Source: Paramecium octaurelia (taxonomy: Eukaryota > Ciliophora > Oligohymenophorea > Peniculida > Parameciidae). From it: a stretch of 64,000 bases of DNA. Shown piece by piece: positions 48,881-61,246 of this stretch (positions are counted from its first letter, which is position 1; every line of letters starts with the position of its first letter). A program made the translations under genes and the position numbers. The stretch lies in assembly GCA_905182995.1 (NCBI GenBank), contig CAJJDP010000023.1:99474-163473 (forward strand), written 5' to 3'. Below the pieces are notes generated by a model. It saw nothing but the letters and a program-made list of their open reading frames with translations. It made no database searches and was not told the DNA's origin.

Positions 48881-51034
48881 ATGAATTTCACTTTTATGAT
48901 AGATAATTGTTTATCTTCTTGTTAAATAACTTATAATGGACTCACTATATTAGATTATGCCAAGAGTGCAATAGAATATTTTGTAAAAAAGAGAACAAAG
49001 AATCCAGAAAACAAGTATGATCAATACCATCTTTTTTCGTCAAAGTAATTTTTTGTTCCTTACATATTGTGTATAGTTCTTCAATCTCAACATGGACAAA
49101 TGACGTATGCCATTTTTTACAAAAACTCAAAACCATTCAACCATAGTTCGAAACTAACTTCAATTTGGATGAGTGTTTCCACAATTTAAACAAATTTAGA
49201 ACTTTAAATGGTTATTTATATATATAATTAAAAAAAAGGCACTGACAATCTTTATGGAGGAAGGGATGTCTTAAAAATTGAATCAGCTACCATATTTGTA
49301 TTTACCAACCGAGAATACATGGGATCTGCTTTCCATTAATTGGTGAGATGGGACTATAGACTCCTTGTTTTTTTGTTACAACCTCCTGGAATTGAAGAAA
49401 CCAATGCCATACCCATTTCAACCAATTGGCATCACCTTGCTGCTTCTGTAGGTTAAGGAGTGTGTTTCGAAATTCAAGATTATAATGTTTTATTCTAAAT
49501 CTTAGATGATCCAAAATTAACTCCTCCTTAAATATCTCTTCAATTAAATCTTTTAGATTAATAATATAAACTTGATGAAATTCTATCGAATATTGAAAAA
49601 ACTAAGATTGATTAACAATCTAGTCAGCCTTCTTATTTGGTTAGATCTACTTAAAAGCCAAATTAATCTTTTGCTTCAGTTCGTTTAAAATGTCAACCAA
49701 ATATGACAATATTCACAAAAGTATATTTGCCAGAACAATTTCCCTTTTCAGATTTCAATGTATAATTATGAATCTAACAAATAGAATTATCCAGCTTACC
49801 CTGAGTATTTTGTTGATTTCAATGTATCATTTTAAGCAAAATTGCCCTAACAATTGCCGTATCAAGAAATATTCATAGAGAATACTTCCTTGTTGAAATT
49901 CGTGCAAGGGATTTCTACAACAAAAAGCAAAATGTTGTAATTCCCAATCTATTACTTTGAAAGAAGGGATGAATAACAAGTTTAATATTTAATAGGATTG
50001 TTTTTGTTTTAATAAAATGCAACAACCATGGAACTGCGATTGTATTATTTCTATTATTAATTAAGTTATTTTCCTAATTTTTTAAATTACTATGAACTAT
50101 TAATGCAGTGTGGTAATTCAACAGATGAAACAAGAAGATTTGCTGAATAGAAATTTTTGCAATATCTTTCTACAATTCCCAATTATTATGCTCCATGCAT
50201 TAGAAAGAATCAAAATGAATTAAACATCTAAGTAAATTAAGTTAAATATTGTATTAGATTCAAAGACAATTAATATTTTTGATAGATGAATAAAATCAAT
50301 AATTGTATATGTAGAGAGTAAAGGCTCATTAAGCAAAAGTTTAAAAGATAAAAAAATAAGTGGATGATGAAAATTATAAGAATAGACAATTACATATATC
50401 AAGGAAAAGTCAATGTTGTGCTGCATTCAGCGAAAATTATTAAGTGAAATTTCAAGATTAAATTAATTGTGAATTCAGACAAGTAACTTAATTCTAAAAG
50501 GATGTCAATTTTCAAAGGTTTCTTCCTCAATTAGAGGTTCAATCATGTTTGCCATAGATGCCCATAATATAGCCAACCCTTAGAAATATGTATTTGGATT
50601 CGGATGAACTGGAGATTAGATTAGAACCTCAATTTTGCGGAAACCCATGGAAATTACAAAGAAAAACATATAGGGATGGAGTAGAAATAAAGGTTTATTA
50701 TTATAACTAAAAATAGAATGAATAAGAAGAATTATAATTAGAAGATATGATGCTAACGAAAATGGATTCTGAAAAGAAATCATAAACAAAAAATAGGAGG
50801 AAAGGATTTATGAGGTTAAAGGACATTCAAAATTGTAATCATAAATAAGTTATAATTGAATAATAAGAAATGGAAATTGAAGAAAATAAAACTGAATCAT
50901 AATCGTAATCCAAATCCAAATATGGTTCTGTCAAATTCAATCCTCATTTTTAAGTAATTATTTCTTTCATATAGGCTAAATTTAAATTGATTATCTAAAC
51001 AAAATTGAATAATTCTGTATCCACAAACAATTGA
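48881..51034 (+). CDS. Integrator complex subunit 6 (INTS6)-like protein
   Basis: 673 residues, five introns of 21-32 nt, in frame. The N-terminal VWA domain (FMIDNCLSSC, LTILDYAKSAIEYFVKKR, KYDQYHLFSS, RWDYRLLVFLLQPPGIEE, ISTNWHHLAASVGQG) follows human INTS6 segment by segment. The middle part has NNYPAYPEYFVDF, LSYFPNFLNYYELL and LSTIPNYYAPCIRKN, matching the INTS6 YLPPY and PPYYLGPLK region. LEPQFCGNPWKLQRK then matches the conserved C-terminal strand block. Integrator cleaves and terminates Pol II transcripts; INTS6 docks PP2A to it. The MIDAS motif DxSxS reads D-N-C-L-S, so the first Ser is Cys and metal binding may be weakened. Divergent from the previous gene by 120 bp. Confidence 0.82.
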
Positions 51035-51156
51035 AACACTAAGTAAAATTATTTTGCTTGTCTTTAAGTAGCTTTTTGTAATAAAAGCATAGTTATTATT
51101 TTAACTTAATTTTTGCCTCAATATTTTTTTGTTCTTTTTGATAATTTAAATTATTG

Positions 51157-52279
51157 ATGTTTACAAATACTCTGGGAACGTAGAATGCATAGCCTTAATA
51201 ATAATAATAAGGCTTCGCAGGATAGAGTGCTTAAGTTTTCGGTACTACCTCTGTTTCCAATAACATTTTTGGCCAAACACAATAATAAACTCCTCCAATA
51301 GGATAAACCTAAAGTTAAGGAATACTTGGATAATAATCAAATTAACTCAATTAACCTCTCTCATATGGAGGAATGCAATAATAAACTACAAATGTATTAT
51401 AATAGCCTTAAGGCTAACAAATGGGAGCATTAGGTCAATAAACCGCATAATTTGGTTAAGTTTAATAATCAGGATTTCTTGGATAATAATCAAATATACA
51501 AGGAGGTTAGGTTGGATAGATATAATAACAAACATCCCTATAGCCACAATTGTAATAACAACCTTAATAACAATAATAATAATAGCCTTAAGTAAAATAG
51601 TATACAATTTTACAAATTAAAAATGAAACCCAGAAACACTTTGATGATCTATTAAAAACAATCATCAATAAAGAAAAAATTGAGAAGAATTAAAAAAATT
51701 TATAACTAATTGAAAAAAACTCTCTTAGAAATATTTAATAATAGTAATTATAATAACCTCAAGCGAATCCTTCTATTGGATATGGAGTATCCTAGCAATA
51801 ATAATTACTAAAACCAAATTTAAAAGTTGATCCCAGAAATCATACAGCAAAGGTTGAAAAATATTATGGAGAGTGGAATAAAGGAATTTAAAGGATTTCT
51901 CAAAAATAGGGAGAGGCAATTAACCAATTGAATGAATTAAATATCCTTTTAGCCTAATAGGACACTTATTACGGTATCATAACATTGTAATTTAATTATT
52001 AGAGATCGATGAAGAATCATTGATGGATTGTATAAAATAACTTGACAAAGAGCTGAGTTAATTAGAACATAAGATTGTAAATGTAGTAAAATTATAAGAA
52101 AAAATTTTGGGATTAGAAAAAGAAGAAACAGAATGGGATCAAATTGTAATTAATTTAAGTGAATGTCTGACACTTTTAGAAATTTAAACTGTATTATACC
52201 TTACATTAAATGATTTTAGAAAGAAGTTGAAGATCAATTGCACCAAGCAGAAACACACCCAAAAGTAATAAATAAATGA
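51157..52279 (+). CDS. FG-repeat nucleoporin with C-terminal coiled coil
   Basis: 354 residues, two 29-nt introns, in frame. The first 150 residues are Gln-rich (TAA/TAG codons) with FG-type motifs: QGFAGQSAQVFGTTSVSN, IFGQTQQQ, ILGQQSNQ, GALGQQTAQFGQVQQ and SGFLGQQSN. The rest is coiled coil (KHFDDLLKTIINKEKIEK, ISQKQGEAINQLNELNILL, LEHKIVNVVKLQEKILGLE). This is the layout of Nup62/Nsp1, Nup58 and Nup54, which line the central channel of the nuclear pore. Which of the three it represents I cannot say. The Tyr-rich reading on the opposite strand is a shadow of this repeat region. Confidence 0.75.
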
Positions 52280-53420
52280 AATTTACTAATTATATTTCAA
52301 ATAAATTAATTATTTATTAATTATTAATTAAGTTGTTCCGCTTGGTTAATACGGATAAAAGAATTAATTCTTTAATTTAGTCTAATATAAAGGAATGTTG
52401 AATCAATTTTATGTTTGAATTGATTGATAAAATGAAATTTACATTATCGTAATATATTATAGAAAAAAATTAATAATTGATTAGTAGTTTTTAAGTAGAA
52501 ATTACAGTTTAAATATATAAAATAATTTCTTAGATATATAAAAGAATTATATTTTTTATTCAAAAAAATTTGTTCGATAGTTTAATATTGCATTGAAGGA
52601 TTAATCTTTATAGATAAAGAATTCACTAATAGACCAAATGAAATAATCAAGAAGGTTTTCATTATTAAGTCGTCCTTTTCCTTTAAATCAACCATTGATG
52701 GAGAAATACTTTTGAATTAGATTATATTGCCCTACTTAAACCCTTAATAGATGAATGAGAAAGTAGAAAATAATTTCTCTGATATTTATGGTTTCCAATA
52801 GATTCATACATTGAGGAGGGTACTTTCTAAGCCCATAATCCGGTATTATTATCAGGTTATTATAGAATATGATTAATAATTATTATAGCAAGACTTAAAT
52901 ACATATTAGAATGAAGCAATTAGACAAAGGATAAAATAGAAATTTAGAGTACACTTTTTGATTTATTTAATTAAAATATTAATATAATCGAAGAAATAAT
53001 TGCTTTTATTCTAAAAATAAATATTTAAGATTACTAATAACAAATATTGCAAAAGATGCAAATAATGAATTCCGTGTTATTTAGGCAGATTTATAGAAAG
53101 TAACCCAAGAATAAGAGAACACATAACGATTAGAATTTTGGTAGTAGATTGACTGATAAAATCAAAAATTTAGATATTGTAAATATTTATATATAAGGGT
53201 AAGCTAAAGTAGTATACATTATAATTATTGACTATTTTTTATTTAAATTCGTATCACATTTTTTATTTGAATTCGTAAAACAACATTCAATAGAGAATTG
53301 TGAAAATTATTTAATGTAAATTACTGTTATAAATAGAGAATTTAATAATGTATTTTAATTTTCTGTTTCATTAGATAAGGTATATTTACAGGATATGAAT
53401 TTTATTTTTTGTTTTTTGTA
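52280..53420. other. Stretch with no gene I can support; possible remnant
   Basis: A plus-strand frame from about 52485 to 53068 is open for some 190 codons (CIEGLIFIDKEFTNRPNE, GFQQIHTLRRVLSKPII), but it lacks a start codon. Other frames in the same DNA read equally well over short stretches (KQSRRFSLLSRPFPLNQP). In TGA-only AT-rich DNA an opening of this length is not decisive. A degenerate or poorly resolved gene is possible. The last 150 bases act as 5' flank of the next gene. Confidence 0.35.
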
Positions 53421-55642
53421 ATGAATTAACTGGCTTAAGGTATTTATTGTATAAATCTAGGTATTTCAAAGCTTGATATCTTTGGTTAGACAATTACATT
53501 AAAAATGAATAAGGATAACTATTATAAGACCTTCTTTGGAGGTGTTGTTTCCATCTTGCTTTTCTTAATCATCATCATGTTTTTTTCATCGAGCATTAAG
53601 TCATTTTTCAATAAAGAAACTCTTGTTGCCACTGTTCTAACTAATTTTGAAGAAATACCATCACAATCAATTATAGATGATGCAACAATTTTGTTCGCTA
53701 TTTAAATTGATTAAGAGAACTTTTTGTCGAGACCATTTTTTGACATTGAAGTTCTCTAAGTATCTGAAACAAGACAAACTAATGGGAGTAAAATAAAGGA
53801 AGAGCAATAAATTTAATTAGTCCCTTGCACACTTGAAAGATTCACTAAAATATTCGATTAATATAATTAGAACATCAGCGAAACTTATGCAGAGTTAAAC
53901 TTAGATAATTTTCTATGTTTCAAGTATTATAATTTAATATAATTAGAAAAAATGCCACTTTTATATTAGAAGGCACTCATTCAAGTAATATAATATATAA
54001 ATTTGAAAGGCTTATAATTCTCATATCTCAAAATATCTATTAAGAAATGCAATTCAACGTAAATTTGTGCAAATTAAGATGAAAGGGATGCTGAAGTAAA
54101 ATTAAATGGATCTTTCAAAATTAAATTATATACAGTTAATAAAGTTTATATAAATAATAAATATAGATTTTAAATCCGTACAATCCAAGTGAAAACTATT
54201 TGCAGACTTATATAGACGATTCCTTTTATTTTAATTTTCTGCCTTCAATAATCAGCAAATCAGCTAACTTATTTCTGAAATAATATTAAGTTGAAAGCGA
54301 TCAAAGTTTAACTCCATTTCAATCTATAACCTCAGAAAAGTTTTATATCCTTGATCAATCGGAAATAAGAGAGAGAGTGGAATTTTACAAAGAAGGTAAT
54401 TTAGAAGTTGCTTCCATTTTCTTAAGAAAAAGTCCTTACAAAACCTAAATCTTCAGAAGCTATCTAAAAATTGACAATCTTCTTTCTAATTTGGGTGGAA
54501 TGCAGTAAATTCTCTTCTTCTTTTTAGGTCTTCTTTTAGCATTATATAACAGATTTCAACGTAATTTTGAATAATCATTTTAGTGCTCATCGAATTGGCC
54601 AATAAACTATATGAATTTATGTTAGTAGAAAAATAAGCTAAAAAAATGCACGAAAATAATCTTAATCTTGTCAATCAGTTAATCACTGAAAGATAATATC
54701 TTGATTCTAAAGCGAATGAACATGATGCAAAAATTTAATTATTAAATCCAAGTTAAATTAATTAAAAAGAAAATAATTCTAAATTGAAATTCGAAGATTA
54801 ATAGCAAATAATATATAAAGCAAAACGTTAAGCCAAATATGCAAAAAAATCCACTAAATTCTATGATGAAGAATCAAAGAAGGCTTATCGCAGTCATATC
54901 AGTAATGGATTGGAGTACTTCTAATCTTAAATAAATATTTTAATAAGAAGGGCAAAACCTATAAAATTAAGTTTCTAATTGCTCATGAATTATGTCTCTT
55001 GTTAGATATTGTTTCGAAATAAAAGGAAGATAATTCTAATGAATAAAGCGATGTAATTATAATTGATCTTATGTAGGAATCAATTATCAAGTCAAATTGA
55101 TCTTTTTAATATTTTGACTAAATTAAATGAGATAGATAAATTAAAGGAAGTGCTATTAACATCCGATTAACAACTATTATTCGACTTTACACCAAAACCT
55201 ATCATATCTTTAGATCATAAGGATGTCAAGATAGATAGATTTCTAATTGAGTAAAATTCCAGATGCGATTTCGATTTAGAGTAAGGATATTCTATTAACA
55301 AACAAGATTTAAATAAAAAGAAAAAGCCATTAAAGACGCTGAAACTCCTTAAAAAAGTCTTCATCTTAAAGCTGATTCTTAATTATATGAACGCATTTAC
55401 AAAGTAACAATTTTATTTACATGTTATAGGCTTATGATAAAGTGTTAAATGGTTTAACTGTTTCAAATTAATATGAGCAATACATAAATAATTAGTTGAT
55501 CAATTAACTAGGAGCAGAAGTATAAACAATTTTTAAACTTTCTAAACTTATTGATTTCTCTGTTTCATTTTCTAGAACTTTTCGAAGAAAAGGGCAGATA
55601 TTTCAATAGGAAAGGCTTGACCCTGAGGCGTTATAAATCTGA
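53421..55642 (+). CDS. Two-pass membrane protein with long coiled-coil tail
   Basis: 700 residues after removal of five introns (21, 23, 23, 26, 26 nt), in frame from ATG 53421 to TGA 55640-55642. The short first exon MNQLAQ joins across the 21-nt intron 53440-53460 to GISKLDIFGQTITLKMNK. This is followed by the first membrane helix VVSILLFLIIIMFFSSSIKS. Then comes a lumenal/extracellular domain of about 300 residues and a second helix ILFFFLGLLLALYNRF preceded by NLLSNLGGM. A cytoplasmic part with coiled coils and a basic tail ends the protein. FGQ-x-I-x-L before helix 1 and NLGG before helix 2 recur in a large family of ciliate membrane proteins of unknown function, as I recall it. Confidence 0.75.
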
Positions 55643-55801
55643 TTATATAAATCCTGAATATATTATGAACTATAAATTTAGTGTTTCTCTCTTGAAATTA
55701 TAATGTGCATCTTTTGTGGTTTAGAAACAACAAAGCCGGTAAGATGGTAATAATAATATGTATATTGAATGTAATAGAATGAATATATAAGAATGTTATA
55801 T

Positions 55802-56486
55802 TCATTTGTATTACTTTAAATTTATTTTTTATGTTCTGGCACTTAATGGTGGATTTTTATTTCCAAGAGATACTTGATCATTCTTCGATTCAGAGTTAAT
55901 GAAAAGTTTTTTGTAACTATTCAAAATGCCCTTGCTTACGGCTGCTTAAAATTAAGCATTATCATTAGTAAGCTTACGAGAACTTTTGACTTGTACTTTT
56001 GAATTAAATACTTCCTACATAGTTATTTCTTTCTCTATTTTAAAATTTTTTTTATTCTCTCTTATTGGATTAGACTCATTGTAAAGATTGAATTCCCTAA
56101 CAAAGTTAACCTCAATATTATCATTATTCATATTAATTTATGGTGATATTTTTTTGTAAAAACTCCCTTTGATAATTTTGTTGGTGTCTTAAAATTCTCT
56201 TGAGTTCATTTTAATCAATCTTTGAGAAGAAAACTTAGTTGGTTGATCTTCTATTAATGTAATTTGAATGAATACTTGTTTTTTCATGTTAATCAGTTGG
56301 AGAAAGTTATCTAAGTGACTAAAACTATTTGTTGCTGATACTCGAATCCTGTTGAGTAGAACAAGTGAGACTTTAGAAATTCTTTCTGCTCGCCAGGAAG
56401 CTGTATTATTGGAAGTCTATGTTGGGTTTAATGGATAGCTTTTATCTTATTTGATTAGTTTCTTTTTTTGCAGATTAATTTCTCAT
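55802..56486 (-). CDS. Basic, Ser/Asn-rich protein of unknown function
   Basis: 219 residues from ATG 56486 with one 25-nt intron (GTATTCATTCAAATTACATTAATAG), in frame, TGA 55804-55802. An in-frame ATG at 56513 would add nine residues. No domain or membrane helix; sequence such as FLASRKNFQSLTCSTQQD and NDNAQFQAAVSKGILNSYKK. It is convergent with the previous gene. Composition suggests a structural or cytoskeleton-associated protein, but that is only inference. Confidence 0.65.
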
Positions 56487-56723
56487 TTTATTTAATAAAA
56501 CTATTTTAAACATAATCACATATAAATTGTAATAATAATTAATTCGAAAATTTAGACATGACTTTTTAAATAGATACATTTATTTTAGAGAGTTTTGAAT
56601 TTTAGAATTGAGTCCATGTCTAAGATAGAGCATTTTAAATAAATATTTGAAATTTGTCATGATTAAAAATTTGATTGATTGATGGGTATCTAATATTGAA
56701 AATATATTAATAATTATTTAACG

Positions 56724-58060
56724 ATGAATAGACACAAAAAATAATTAAGTTTACCTGGTTAGTAATTACCTGTGATATTGGAAAAAAAGACTGCCAATAA
56801 AACTTAAACTCATATGGATCCACTCAGTAAAAGTCCAGAAATCAAAAAACTGGAAGCATTTTTATTGGAGACGTATACAAAGAAATAAAAAATATCACAA
56901 AAATTTTATCTCTTTAAACCGTTACATTGAATGTTTGACTCATAATTTTATATTATTAAATGAATAAAGTTGAATTGCCATCGAATTTGCAAATCTCAAA
57001 TTTTTTGTAAAATGAAATACAAAAAACAGATAAATATGTTAAATAGCATGTAACAGAGTTGATTTATTTTTAATTTTAGGAGAAAGAACTCAATACTCTG
57101 TCAAAATACTAAAAAATAATATCATAAAACTGTCAATCCAATAAAGAGAAACTATCTCAATTATTTTTAAAATAATTTGAACTTGATTAACATCTAAAAC
57201 AAAAAAATAATCAAGTAATCTATTCGTATTAGATTTAGTTAAAAAAGAAGAGATACATCAATGAGTAAAGTGGTCTTTAAGAACAAAAAGAAAAAAATTA
57301 TTTATAATAATTGGATTCTTATTGGAGCTATCAACAAAATTTTTATCCAAATATTGACTATATGTCTGACTCTGTTGACAAATCTCGGCAATAATTAATT
57401 CAATATTACGAGCATAAATTATCTCTAGAAGAAAACTAATTAGAGAGGAATTAAATAAAATAAAAAATATTTTCATTAAAAGAGGCCCAAGTATACATCA
57501 ACAATACTTTTTGTAGATTAAATACGATAAATGTAAAAGCATTGAAGGTAGAATTAAGAAAGCAGAATAATTAAGAACAGAGAGATTCGACACTTCAGTA
57601 GAAAAAATAAAAAAACATGAAAAGCATATAATGGATGTGATATATCAGAACCAAATGTTAAGCGAAAGGAAGTCCCATTATTTTAAAGATAAACTTCATA
57701 GACTAGAGGAGAAACTATGCTAATCTGAACTAGAATAAGGAAAGAAAAGATTATATTAAGTTCAAAAAGCCTTCGAAAAAGATAATCATAGATTATAAGT
57801 TTATAAGTATACAATAATAGGTAAAAGTAAATTCTGAGAAAATTAATCAACATAATGATTCAATTCATGAGGGTCATTTAGAGAATAAATTGAATAAAAT
57901 TAACTCTTTAGAAGAAATTCGACAAATCGTGAAAAAGGGTAGACTATAAATAGCCAGCAATATGTAATAATAGAAGAACGAAATTGTGTAGTAGATAGAC
58001 GACCTTAGAAATTCCTCTTTGCAGTCAAGCATTTATTAAAGTTAATTGCTTTATTATTGA
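56724..58060 (+). CDS. Coiled-coil protein, first exons unresolved
   Basis: ATG 56724 begins a basic N-terminus (MNRHKKQLSLPGQQLPVILE). Between about 56850 and 56970 the frame changes and I could not place the intron. From there on the chain is coiled coil, with introns GTAACAGAGTTGATTTATTTTTAATTTTAG, GTATACATCAACAATACTTTTTGTAG and GTTTATAAGTATACAATAATAG. It ends at TGA 58058-58060 (KELNTLSKYQKIISQN, RLEEKLCQSELEQGKKR, QIVKKGRLQIASNMQQQ). About 415 residues. No known domain; reminiscent of ciliary or basal-body coiled-coil proteins. Confidence 0.6.
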
Positions 58061-58082
58061 TTTTATAAAATTTAAATAAAAT

Positions 58083-59080
58083 ATGAAACCATAAAAGAGC
58101 ATCATCAAAGAACTGAAAACTTACTAACAGGATCTCTACAAAACAGGAAGAGAAGGGAAATAATTTAGTATCAATGATTTTCCGAATCTTTCAAGAAAAC
58201 CCATAGAATGGACTGATTGTGATTAGTTCATTAAGCTAAGGCAAATGAAATGTGATAAGAAATTAGCCATCAGACTTTGTTAATAACACAAGATCCATAG
58301 ATCTGATTAACAATTTTTTAATACGTTACATAATGTGAATATGGAGAATGCTGGGTATAAGAAGATCTAAAGTGTAAATATTAATCTAATATAGTCAACT
58401 TCATTTCTATTAAGATAGATTAGATAAAATCAATTTATTAAACAAAAATTTAGAATGGAATTCTAAGAGACTTAAATTGACAACAAAATGTCTTCAATTT
58501 TAGATGATTCGTTTTAGAAATTTTAAAAATCTTTAGATAAACATTTGGAAATAGATAAAGATTAATCACATAAATTTAATTTAAAATATATGACCAAAGA
58601 GGAATTATATTCAAAATTGTAGCAATTGTAATTTATATCAAAATTTAAGAAATGTAATTCCCAAATAAAATCTATCCATGGATCATTTACCATCTAGCAA
58701 TTCCACTAATTGCTTAAATTTAGTCATTCCATCAGCAAATTCAGTAAAAACTTTTACTATTTAAGTTACATATTTCCCAAACTGAACGTAAATTCTCAAA
58801 ACCCTTTCTTCCTTATTCTGGTATAATTAAAAGCAGAGGTTCCAATGTTAGCATTAAACAACAGTTTACAAAATTGCAAAATAATTAACTTAACATTCCA
58901 TCATTTAAGTTGATCAAATAAAATAAGTTAGCCAGAGCTTCATTCAATCCTCAAGTCGATGATGCTAAAGGAATTAAAAGCATGCACCACATAGGCCATT
59001 TAAATGATGTGCCAGAGTTAAAAAAATAACATAAAAGACACTTTACAAATTATGATATTAACATAGTCAACTTTTAATGA
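58083..59080 (+). CDS. Basic protein, member of a tandem pair
   Basis: 314 residues, introns of 31 nt (GTAGCAATTG...TTTAAG) and 22 nt (GTAAAAACTTTTACTATTTAAG), in frame, TGA 59078-59080. Segments FPNLSRKPIEWTDCDQFI and KLRQMKCDKKLAIRLCQQ near residues 35-75 are echoed in the next gene, which suggests tandem duplication. The rest is Lys/Gln/Ser-rich. No recognised domain. Both introns are required to keep the frame; without them three competing frames look open. Confidence 0.65.
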
Positions 59081-59175
59081 AAAGAGTTATTTGAATTAAT
59101 CATTGATTCTTTCTATAAATATCAAATTAAAATTATTAACACTTAAGAATAATTAATTTAACAATTTTTGTAAAT

Positions 59176-60169
59176 ATGAAAATTCAAAGAAGAAGCCTAG
59201 CCAAAGAAATCAAAGCTCAACGTCCCTTATTATTTAAGTATTATTTAATATTATAAAGTTAATCAGGTGTTTCTCCAATTTGCAACAAATTGTATTCGTA
59301 AAAATTAAACGATTTCAAAAATGTTGAATCCTACTTAAAACTTAGATCAATGAAATGTGATAAGAGTATATCGTTGTTAAATTGTTCTAAATAAATATGT
59401 AGAATAGATGAATAAATGCCTTAAGTTAAACGTATTACTCAAGCAAGAATTAATAATCCTAATGAAGTATGACTTTTTAATCTATTTTTAGTCAAGAATA
59501 CTTACTAGATAAGTGATAAAAGATTGCTTGGAGAAAAGAAAACTAAGATTTGAAAGTGCAGATGAGTCATTCAAAAATTTATATCTAATCTAAGATAAAT
59601 CTGCTGAGTAATACTAAAATTATCTCAGCAAACATATTGAAGATTCTATACAATTACAGGAATCTATCTCCTTTAATTTGGATAGACAATCAAAGTAATA
59701 ACTTTACTTCAAGTTAAAAGATCTGTATTAATTATATTATTAATCCTTAGAAATAAAAATTTAAATGCCAATTAAAAATAAGACTACAGCTATCCATAAA
59801 AATTTAATCATGTGGAAGTACTAATAATCATAAATCTAGTTAACATTACGTAGCACTGTTGAACCAAGCATAACTGATATCTCTCCCTTAACCATTTGTG
59901 AAGAAATAGATAATAAAAAAATAAAGGATAAGTTAAAATAGTTGGTTTCCCCTTAGAATTTTGAATCAAATCATAGAAAACGATAACTAACCCTTCCTTA
60001 CTTCTCGAAAAACCAGCTAAATTTACGATTAAACTAAATAAATGATATTAATTCTGATAGTCAAAATATGACATCAGCTCAAACAAGCAATATTAATTCA
60101 TTGATTAGAAATAAATCTTAGCTCTATAGCAGAGAGATTAAGAGAATTCATATTCAAAGTGAATGCTGA
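59176..60169 (+). CDS. Basic protein, paralogue of the preceding gene
   Basis: 315 residues, introns of 21 and 25 nt, in frame, ATG 59176 to TGA 60167-60169. YLKLRSMKCDKSISLLNC near residue 50 matches KLRQMKCDKKLAIRLC of the upstream neighbour. The middle is helical (RFESADESFKNLYLIQDK) and the end Ser/Asn-rich. Similarity is limited to the N-terminal block, so the duplication is old. Function unknown. Confidence 0.65.
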
Positions 60170-60232
60170 TTAATTAATTTATTTAGATTTTGTTATTTTT
60201 CTGAAATTAATACCAATTGATATAAACAAAAG

Positions 60233-61209
60233 ATGAAAAGGTAAACTTAAATAATAGATTTTATTAATTTGTTTAACCATTCTCTAAATAAGCTCACCAT
60301 ATTATTAAAATTATTCTATAAAGTAAATTCGATAATTAGGTTATTTAGGAAACTTTCATTCTCTTAATTGTTGAAATTCTATCTATCTCAATTATGTTTT
60401 CAATATTTACAATGTATTTTCATAAAGTAAACTACTATAATCTACAATTTTTAATCTCCCTAGACCTATCTATTGAATCTTAAATTACCCTTATGGTTCT
60501 AATAAACCGTATTTTCAATAAACTAAACCAAGATTTGTTATTCCTAATTTCTTAAATAGAAAAGTATATTTTATACCTGAATTTCAACATTCTATTTTCA
60601 AATTATTCAACTCGAGAATTTATTAATCTTGATACGTTTATTGAATTTGCAAGTTTAAGATCAATTCTACAACAGATTGTAAATATAATTTAATCTTAGA
60701 CAAAAAATTCTATAGAATGCGAGTTATCAATATTGCCGAATTCCTAACTCTATATCAAATAATTTAATTATCGTATTTAAAAGAATGCAATATTTTAGGA
60801 TTCCCACATGCGCTTACGAATTTAAAACTCTATAAACGCAAACCCAAATTTAAATTGAATTTGCATTCACAAAACTTGGTAGTACTAAGATTTTAATTTT
60901 ATTCTTCGAATAACAGAACTCCTGAATCAAAAATATGGTTTCACATTTAATGAGTATGCATTTAGTATAAATTTTCATCCAGAAATGGTTATTCATGTTT
61001 TCAATCAAACTTAGAGTTTAGAGTGATAGTTATCATTTGCTTATTATATAACTTCTCGTTTTTACTTGATAAGATCTAACATATTTGTTTTTATATTATT
61101 TTTACTCAAAAATAAATAGTCTTCAATGAAATAGATACGCATTTATAATAATTTAAAGAAAAAAAGGAAATAATTTGTTTCTCAAGTAGAATAAATGTTT
61201 CAATTATGA
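60233..61209 (+). CDS. Small two-helix membrane protein
   Basis: 290 residues after removing introns of 17 (60241-60257), 26, 28 and 33 nt, in frame, TGA 61207-61209. Start MKRFYQFVQPFSKQAHHI, first membrane helix FILLIVEILSISIMFSIFTM, a domain of about 190 residues between, second helix FYLIRSNIFVFILFLL, then a basic tail KQIRIYNNLKKKRKQFV. The layout of N-in, large lumenal loop and C-in recalls the many two-helix proteins of ciliates. Function unknown. The 17-nt intron is at the lower size limit. Confidence 0.6.
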
Positions 61210-61246
61210 TTTGATTGAACTTAAATATGTGTGTTTTTTTATGAAA

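Noticed and set aside
51386-51607. Minus-strand hydrophobic ORF of 73 residues, and a Tyr-rich minus frame around it
   Set aside because: It is the complement of the Gln-codon-rich FG domain of the nucleoporin on the plus strand, and the Tyr-rich frame contains a TGA.
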